Source: an uncultured Oscillibacter sp. (GTDB taxonomy: Bacteria > Bacillota > Clostridia > Oscillospirales > Oscillospiraceae). From it: DNA of 8,671 bases. The DNA lies in assembly GCF_910579365.1 (NCBI RefSeq), contig NZ_CAJTUX010000086.1, forward strand, positions 1 to 8,671, in the 5' to 3' direction. The notes under the pieces were generated by a model, which did no database searches, was not told the DNA's origin, and worked only from the letters and a program-made list of their open reading frames with translations. Both the position numbers and the translations under genes were made by a program. This document shows positions 5,685 to 8,671 of the stretch, piece after piece; the first letter of the stretch is position 1; the number at the start of each line of letters is the position of its first letter.

Positions 5685-5981
5685 TTACAAAGCGTACCGC
5701 AGGCAGCGGTACAGCCGCTCCTTCCCCCGGCGGAGGGTCCGGGACACCGTGGAACGGTTTACCCCCAGCTCCTCCGCGATCTGGGGGATGTTCATCCCCC
5801 GGTCGAAGTAAAGCTCCAGCATCTGGCGCTGGCGGGGCGTCAGCTCCGCCTCCCGGGCCCGGCGGAGGTTGCGGCGCAGGCGGTCCAGCCGCTCGGCGTT
5901 GTCCGGGTCGTTCTGCCGCCGCCAGACCGTCATGTCCCCGATCCACTCGCTGGCACGGGTATCAAAGGGTGTATTTCTCAT
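5685..5981 (-). CDS. Sigma-70 region 4-like HTH protein
   Basis: The protein has 98 aa. Residues 1-46 are charged and helical (RNTPFDTRASEWIGDM, then an Arg-rich stretch). Residues 47-90 match a sigma-70 region 4 helix-turn-helix: LTPRQRQMLELYF, then IPQIAEELGVNRSTVSRTLRRGKERL. There is no region 2 to bind core polymerase and melt the -10, so it is unlikely to act alone as a full sigma factor. A DNA-binding regulator or a split-sigma partner is more likely. ATG 5981 follows AGGAG by 11 nt, and 20 nt overlap the gene before it. An in-frame ATG at 6002 has no RBS. It is the last gene of a tight three-gene operon. No good terminator is seen before the yitT promoter. The fold is well supported; the role is unknown. 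Confidence 0.8.
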   Translation of the reverse strand: MRNTPFDTRASEWIGDMTVWRRQNDPDNAERLDRLRRNLRRAREAELTPRQRQMLELYFDRGMNIPQIAEELGVNRSTVSRTLRRGKERLYRCLRYAL

Positions 5982-6195
5982 AATTATGAAAACTCCTGTC
6001 ATAATAATGGGCGGTGAGAGCCGCCAGCTCCCGGGCCTCTCTCCAGAGGGGGGTCAGCTCGTCGATGCGCCGCCGGAGGCGGAAGGCCGCCTCCGGGTCC
6101 TCCTGGGCCCGCTCCTGCCCCCGCAGCTCCACGATGCGCCCGTGCAGGGCGGCGGCGCTGTCCTGATAGACGCCGGACATCTCCAGAAGGGTCAC
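5962..6195 (-). CDS. Small helical protein, middle gene of sigma4-like operon
   Basis: The product has 77 aa if GTG 6195 is the start. That GTG shares GTGA with the stop of the preceding gene and sits 7 nt after GGGAGG, which is good spacing for coupled translation. ATG 6201 (79 aa) is in frame but only 1 nt from the same Shine-Dalgarno sequence. The protein is mostly charged helix (about 10-62), with a middle stretch rich in Arg and Glu that could form a short coiled coil. It ends in an aromatic tail (HYYDRSFHNYEKYTL). It has no cysteines, signal peptide or membrane segment. I do not recognise a named domain. Its position between a zinc-ribbon-like peptide and a sigma4-like protein suggests a partner or adaptor. 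Confidence 0.7.
   Translation of the reverse strand: MTLLEMSGVYQDSAAALHGRIVELRGQERAQEDPEAAFRLRRRIDELTPLWREARELAALTAHYYDRSFHNYEKYTL
5978..5989. promoter_or_regulatory. 12-bp perfect palindrome over the sigma4-like start codon
   Basis: TCATAATTATGA is identical on both strands and includes the ATG at 5981-5979. It lies inside the coding end of the middle gene. It could be an autoregulatory binding site or simply AT-rich coincidence. Confidence 0.3.
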
Positions 6196-6380
6196 AGCCA
6201 TTCCTCCCTTCCGCAGACCTCCCGGCAGGGGGCCAGCTCTCCCCGGGCCAGCTCCAAAAAGCAATCCGCACAGGCCAGGCGGCCGCTGCAAAACCAGTAC
6301 TCCTCGCCCCGGACAATCTCCCGGCCGCACATCGTGCAGCGCAGGGCACGCCTCCGGGGACGGTGTCTTGTGTAAATCAT
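6192..6380 (-). CDS. Small zinc-ribbon-like protein
   Basis: The 62-aa protein has a basic N-terminus (RHRPRRRALR) and seven cysteines: C15-x2-C18, C31, C37-x2-C40, C52 and C56. Two CxxC pairs about 18 residues apart are typical of a structural zinc ribbon or treble clef. The first pair lies in CTMCGREIVRGEEYWFC, which reads like a zinc knuckle followed by a beta-hairpin. AAAGGAGA lies 7 nt before the ATG. Its TGA overlaps the GTG start of the next gene (GTGA). It is the first gene of the three-gene operon, facing away from the tRNA promoter at 6426-6454. No convincing sigma-A promoter of its own was found in 6381-6473. A nucleic-acid or protein-binding role is inferred from the fold only. 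Confidence 0.75.
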   Translation of the reverse strand: MIYTRHRPRRRALRCTMCGREIVRGEEYWFCSGRLACADCFLELARGELAPCREVCGREEWL

Positions 6381-6425
6381 CCAATACTCTCCTTTAAAAA
6401 AACCTGGAAAACGGGAAAATTTTTG

Positions 6426-6454
6426 TTGACAAATGGAAACGCATCTGCTAGAAT
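6426..6454 (+). promoter_or_regulatory. Strong promoter of the tRNA-Thr/tRNA-Tyr operon
   Basis: A consensus TTGACA (6426-6431), a 17-nt spacer and TAGAAT (6449-6454). Transcription would start about 12 nt before tRNA-Thr, as expected for a stable-RNA operon. Confidence 0.9.
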
Positions 6455-6473
6455 AAACACTGCTGTTGGAACT

Positions 6474-6549
6474 GCTGGTGTAGCTCAGTTGGTAGAGCAG
6501 CTGATTTGTAATCAGCAGGTCGGGGGTTCGAGTCCGTCCACCAGCTCCA
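6474..6549 (+). tRNA. tRNA-Thr (anticodon UGU), CCA encoded
   Basis: The acceptor stem GCTGGTG/CACCAGC (6474-6480, 6539-6545) is perfect. The D arm is GCTC/GAGC. The anticodon stem GCTGA/TCAGC has loop TTTGTAA with TGT at 6507-6509 and A37 at 6510, a typical t6A site. The T loop is TTCGAGT, and T73 is followed by encoded CCA (6547-6549). The T stem GGGGG/CCGTC has a G-U pair and an apparent G-G mismatch (6524/6536). Confidence 0.95.
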
Positions 6550-6567
6550 AAACTTCATCTTCTATCT

Positions 6568-6652
6568 GGGGGAATTCCAGAGCGGTCAAATGGGGCAGAC
6601 TGTAAATCTGTTGTCACTGACTTCGGTGGTTCGAATCCACCTTCCCCCACCA
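6568..6652 (+). tRNA. tRNA-Tyr (anticodon GUA), class II, CCA encoded
   Basis: The acceptor GGGGGAA/TTCCCCC is perfect (6568-6574, 6642-6648). The anticodon stem GCAGA/TCTGT has loop CTGTAAA with GTA at 6602-6604. A long variable arm (about 6612-6624) is typical of bacterial tRNA-Tyr. The T arm is GGTGG-TTCGAAT-CCACC (6625-6641). A73 and CCA end at 6652. It lies 18 nt after tRNA-Thr in the same transcript. Confidence 0.95.
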
Positions 6653-6657
6653 GCTCA

Positions 6658-6724
6658 GAAATTCCCCTTACCGCTGCGCTTTCCGCCCCGAAGGGACGGA
6701 AAGCTCCGCCGGACGGGGAATTTC
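6658..6724. repeat. 67-nt nested palindromic element after tRNA-Tyr
   Basis: The outer arms GAAATTCCCC (6658-6667) and GGGGAATTTC (6715-6724) are perfect 10-bp complements. The inner arms GCTTTCCG (6678-6685) and CGGAAAGC (6697-6704) are perfect 8-bp complements, with CCC/GGG pairing inside around a GAA loop. Only the two 10-nt middle segments pair poorly. There is no U-tract. It sits 5 nt after the tRNA-Tyr CCA and 7 nt before the terminator stem, and resembles a small intergenic palindromic repeat unit. Confidence 0.7.
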
Positions 6725-6731
6725 TTCGCTT

Positions 6732-6776
6732 TCACCTGCGAACCACTGCGTTGGGTTCGCAGGTGATTCTTTTTTT
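6732..6776 (+). terminator. Intrinsic terminator of the tRNA operon
   Basis: A perfect 13-bp stem, 6732-6744 with 6754-6766 (TCACCTGCGAACC / GGTTCGCAGGTGA), with a 9-nt loop, followed by TTC and seven T (6770-6776). Confidence 0.95.
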
Positions 6777-6778
6777 GC

Positions 6779-6813
6779 GGGGGACGGGGGTTGGGGGCGT
6801 TTTTTTGGGGGGG
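6779..6813 (+). other. G-quadruplex-type G-run cluster
   Basis: There are four runs: GGGGG (6779-6783), GGGGG (6786-6790), GGGGG (6793-6797) and GGGGGGG (6807-6813). The loops are AC, TT and a 9-nt CGTTTTTTT. Runs of five or more G with two 2-nt loops are compatible with a stable quadruplex on the plus strand. It starts 2 nt after the tRNA terminator T-run. Confidence 0.6.
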
Positions 6814-6904
6814 ACGCTTGGACTTCCGTTGACGTGCGACGGGGTGATTCGCGGCGGGACTTTGGGGACAGGGATACAAGAATCTTGGCGGTGATTTTAA
6901 AATA

Positions 6905-6916
6905 GCACATTTGTTC
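6905..6916 (-). promoter_or_regulatory. Candidate LexA-type (SOS) box
   Basis: Read on the minus strand, GAACAAATGTGC matches the Gram-positive LexA box core GAAC-N4-GTTC with one mismatch. It lies 42 nt upstream of the -35 of the XRE/S24 repressor gene. Visual match only; it is short enough to occur by chance. Confidence 0.3.
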
Positions 6917-6938
6917 TAGTATGTCAAGGGGTATTTTA

Positions 6939-6949
6939 CAAGAAACTTG
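6939..6949. promoter_or_regulatory. Small inverted repeat just upstream of repressor -35
   Basis: CAAG-AAA-CTTG is a perfect 4-bp inverted repeat that ends 9 nt before the -35 box at 6959. It is a possible operator half-site pair for autoregulation by the downstream XRE protein. The short arms make chance likely. Confidence 0.25.
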
Positions 6950-6958
6950 AAATTTTGA

Positions 6959-6987
6959 TTGACAGGGCCTCGGGCGGCTGGTAAGAT
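6959..6987 (+). promoter_or_regulatory. Promoter of the XRE/S24 repressor gene
   Basis: A consensus TTGACA (6959-6964), a 17-nt spacer and TAAGAT (6982-6987). The start near 6994 gives a short leader before ATG 7017. An in-frame TTG at 6987 overlaps the -10, so it cannot be the translation start from this promoter. Confidence 0.85.
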
Positions 6988-7016
6988 TGAGGAAATTGTA
7001 TGGGAGGAGGGGGCTT

Positions 7017-7766
7017 ATGTCCTTCGGGGAGAGAGTGCGGGCCCGGCGGGGGGAACTGGATATGACCAGGACGGAGCTGGCCGCTTTGCTGGGAGTCTCG
7101 CCCTCCGCTGTGGGAAATTATGAGACGGGGGTCAGCTTTCCCAAGGAAGAGATCATGCTCCGGCTCTTTGACGCTCTGGAGACCGACCCCAACACCTTGT
7201 TTCAGGACAGCTTCCGGCAAAAAAGACAGCCCCTGAACCCGAAGGAACAGCGGCTGCTGGAGAATTACCGGAGCCTCTCCCCCCTGGGGCGGGAGTCCGT
7301 GCGGACCGTGGTGGAAGCTCTTTGCGCCTGCCGGGATGAGGCGGAGGCCGTGCCCGGGGCGGCGGAGCCCAGGATGATCCCCCTCTACCGCACTCCCGCC
7401 GCCGCCGGGTACGCCTCCCCCGCCTTTGGGGAGGATTTCGATTACATCCCCGTCATCGGCGACGTGCCCCCGGCGGCGGAGTTCGCCGTCCGAATTCAGG
7501 GGGACTCCATGGCCCCCTTCATCGCCGACGGGTCCGTGGTCTATGTGAACCGGGACCCGCTGAAGCCGGGGGAAGTGGGCATCTTCTGCGTGGACGGGGA
7601 CGTCCTTTGCAAGCAGTATTACAAGGACCCGACAGGCATCGTCTACCTCTTCTCCCTGAACCGGGCCAGGTCCGACGCCGACGTGGTGCTTCCCTCCGCC
7701 AGCGGGCGGACCCTGGCCTGCTTCGGCCGGGTGATCCTCCGGTCCTTCCCCCTGCCGGGGCGGTGA
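7017..7766 (+). CDS. XRE-type HTH and S24 peptidase repressor (LexA/CI-like)
   Basis: A 249-aa transcriptional repressor. An N-terminal XRE/Cro helix-turn-helix spans about 4-60 (TRTELAALLGVSPSAVGNYE). After a linker (about 70-120) comes a C-terminal S24 latent protease/dimerisation domain (about 125-245). The catalytic Ser is S164 in QGDSM and the Lys is K199 in VLCKQY, 35 residues apart as in this family. An Ala-Gly bond, A130-G131 in PAAAGY, is the likely RecA-stimulated self-cleavage site. AGGAGG (7005-7010) lies 6 nt before the ATG. Unlike true LexA, the DNA-binding domain is XRE-type rather than winged, as in phage CI repressors, yet no phage genes are nearby. It is monocistronic with its own promoter. 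The targets are unknown; autoregulation or a damage-response role is inferred. Confidence 0.92.
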   Translation: MSFGERVRARRGELDMTRTELAALLGVSPSAVGNYETGVSFPKEEIMLRLFDALETDPNTLFQDSFRQKRQPLNPKEQRLLENYRSLSPLGRESVRTVVEALCACRDEAEAVPGAAEPRMIPLYRTPAAAGYASPAFGEDFDYIPVIGDVPPAAEFAVRIQGDSMAPFIADGSVVYVNRDPLKPGEVGIFCVDGDVLCKQYYKDPTGIVYLFSLNRARSDADVVLPSASGRTLACFGRVILRSFPLPGR

Positions 7767-7788
7767 GGCGCCAAAAAACCGCCCCGGC
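7754..7788 (+). repeat. Hairpin spanning the repressor stop codon
   Basis: GCCGGGGCGG (7754-7763) pairs perfectly with CCGCCCCGGC (7779-7788) over a 15-nt loop that contains the TGA and six A. No U-tract follows, so it may stabilise the 3' end or terminate poorly. No better terminator is seen before proS. Confidence 0.5.
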
Positions 7789-7828
7789 CGCCCCTTGTCA
7801 GGAGGGCCAACCGTCTGCCGTGATTTCC

Positions 7829-7893
7829 GGCGCCATTTGTGTCCTGCCATGCTTTTCCTCAAAACGCAAACAGCCATCCCGGCCAAATGCGCC
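7829..7893. repeat. Long-loop inverted repeat upstream of proS
   Basis: GGCGCCATTTG (7829-7839) and CAAATGCGCC (7884-7893) are complementary over 10 bp with one bulged C, separated by 44 nt. It ends 7 nt before the proS -35. The rest of 7789-7900 shows nothing recognisable. Confidence 0.35.
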
Positions 7894-7900
7894 AAAGCAG

Positions 7901-7929
7901 TTGACAATTCCACCTGGGGCGGATAAAAT
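7901..7929 (+). promoter_or_regulatory. Promoter of proS
   Basis: A consensus TTGACA (7901-7906), a 17-nt spacer and TAAAAT (7924-7929). The leader of about 40 nt is too short for a T-box riboswitch, so proline-tRNA sensing by T-box is not expected from this promoter. Confidence 0.9.
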
Positions 7930-7975
7930 ATAGGGGTTATTTTGCAACCTTAAATAGGGAAAGGATTTGAACGCT

Positions 7976-8671
7976 ATGGACAAGAGACAGGTGGACGCCA
8001 TCACCGCCCGGGATGTGGACTTCGCCCAGTGGTACACCGACGTCTGCAAGAAAGCGGAGCTCATCGACTATACCTCCGTCAAGGGCATGTTTATCTACCG
8101 CCCCTACGGCTACGCCATCTGGGAAAATATCCAGAACGAGATGGACCGCCGCTTCAAGGAGACGGGACACGAGAACGTATACCTCCCCGTGCTGCTCCCC
8201 GAGTCCCTGCTTCAAAAGGAAAAGGACCATGTGGAGGGCTTCGCCCCGGAGTGCGCCTGGGTCACCGTGGGCGGCAGCGAACAGCTGGAGGACCGCCTGG
8301 CCATCCGTCCCACTTCCGAGACCCTTTTCTGCGAGCATTACGCCAACATCATCCACTCCTGGCGGGACCTTCCCAAGCTCTATAACCAGTGGTGCAGCGT
8401 GCTGCGGTGGGAGAAGACCTCCCGTCCCTTCCTCCGCCACCGGGAGTTTCTCTGGCAGGAGGGACACACCATGCACGCCTCTGAGGACGAGGCCCGGGAA
8501 GAGACCATGCGGATGCTGAACGTCTACGCCGACTTCATGGAAAACTTCCTGGCCATGCCCGTGATCCGGGGCCGGAAAACCGAGAAGGAGAAGTTCAAGG
8601 GCGCGGAGGAGACCTTCACCGTGGAGTGCATGATGCACGACCACAAGGCCCTCCAGGCGGGCACCAGCCAC
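7976..8671 (+). CDS. proS: Prolyl-tRNA synthetase, N-terminal part (runs off window)
   Basis: This class II aminoacyl-tRNA synthetase charges tRNA-Pro. The first 232 codons are present, in frame to the last base, with no stop. Visible blocks: the start DKRQVDAITARDVDFAQWYTDV, family-typical for the short archaeal/eukaryotic-like ProS; motif 1 around RPYGYAIWENIQNEM; a proline-binding RPTSET loop; and motif 2 around VLRWEKTSRPFLRHREFLWQEGH. After motif 2 the chain does not enter the roughly 180-aa editing insertion found in typical E. coli-type ProS, which supports the short form. AAAGGA (7960-7965) lies 10 nt before the ATG, a slightly long spacing. It has its own strong promoter. The C-terminal half, including motif 3 and the anticodon-binding domain, lies beyond the window. 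Confidence 0.95.
   Translation, partial: MDKRQVDAITARDVDFAQWYTDVCKKAELIDYTSVKGMFIYRPYGYAIWENIQNEMDRRFKETGHENVYLPVLLPESLLQKEKDHVEGFAPECAWVTVGGSEQLEDRLAIRPTSETLFCEHYANIIHSWRDLPKLYNQWCSVLRWEKTSRPFLRHREFLWQEGHTMHASEDEAREETMRMLNVYADFMENFLAMPVIRGRKTEKEKFKGAEETFTVECMMHDHKALQAGTSH

Larger units (their letters stand above)
6777..6958. other. Non-coding stretch between tRNA terminator and repressor promoter
   Basis: No gene is supported here. The first half is strongly G-rich on the plus strand, with a quadruplex-type cluster at 6779-6813 and further GGG/GGGG runs to about 6873. The second half turns AT-rich, with a palindrome ATTTTAAAAT (6894-6903) and two short candidate operators upstream of the repressor promoter. 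Confidence 0.6.

Noticed and set aside
5509..5946. Upstream extension of the YitT protein
   Set aside because: It overlaps the sigma4-like gene on the same strand, crosses the yitT promoter, and the ATG at 5508 has AGGAGG at the right distance.
6655..6910. Short minus-strand open frames in the region after the tRNAs
   Set aside because: They run through the terminator, palindrome and G-runs and encode Pro/Lys-rich low-complexity sequence without start signals.
6987..7016. TTG start ten codons upstream for the XRE/S24 repressor
   Set aside because: It overlaps the -10 box and so lies upstream of the expected transcription start. ATG 7017 has a strong ribosome binding site.
7930..7975. T-box riboswitch upstream of proS
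   Set aside because: The leader from the consensus promoter is only about 40 nt and contains neither the T-box core nor a specifier hairpin.
7937..8671. 244-codon minus-strand open frame antisense to proS
   Set aside because: The plus strand carries clear class II synthetase motifs in frame. The antisense frame is a shadow with no domain.

Overview
The window looks like chromosomal DNA from a high-GC, anaerobic, gut-type member of the Bacillota, most likely the Oscillospiraceae (Flavonifractor/Lawsonibacter-like). This is an inference from the GC-rich coding sequence, AGGAGG-type ribosome binding sites, TTGACA/TATAAT promoters with 17-nt spacers, HPr with both His15 and Ser46, rubrerythrin, a YitT-family protein, and a short-type ProS. 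Most genes are ordinary housekeeping or stress genes. I see no transposase, integrase, CRISPR array or phage structural gene.

Layout. Positions 1-75 hold the end of an unseen plus-strand unit and its terminator. On the minus strand come uvrC (74-1918), an HPr gene (2066-2329) with a clear promoter and a terminator, and a rubrerythrin gene (2613-3146). After a structured intergenic region, a small repeat-bearing lipoprotein gene (3440-3775) and trmO (3893-4588) lie on the plus strand. trmO converges on yitT (4624-5508, minus), whose terminator is built into the last codons of trmO. Upstream of yitT on the minus strand is a compact, overlapping three-gene operon (5685-6380) encoding a zinc-ribbon-like peptide, a small helical protein and a sigma-70 region-4-like DNA-binding protein.

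A divergent plus-strand promoter drives tRNA-Thr(UGU) and tRNA-Tyr(GUA). These are followed by a nested palindromic element, a strong terminator and a G-run cluster with quadruplex potential. An XRE/S24 (LexA/CI-type) repressor gene (7017-7766) and the 5' part of proS (7976 to the window end) follow, each with its own promoter.

How they fit together. uvrC (nucleotide excision repair) and the self-cleaving repressor could both belong to a DNA-damage response, but no operator is shared by sight. The rubrerythrin fits peroxide defence in an anaerobe. TrmO, the two tRNAs and ProS are translation genes. The least explained items are the zinc-ribbon/helical/sigma4-like operon, the rubrerythrin with one apparently missing iron ligand, the lipoprotein with its hairpin-rich leader, and the palindromic and G-rich DNA behind the tRNAs.
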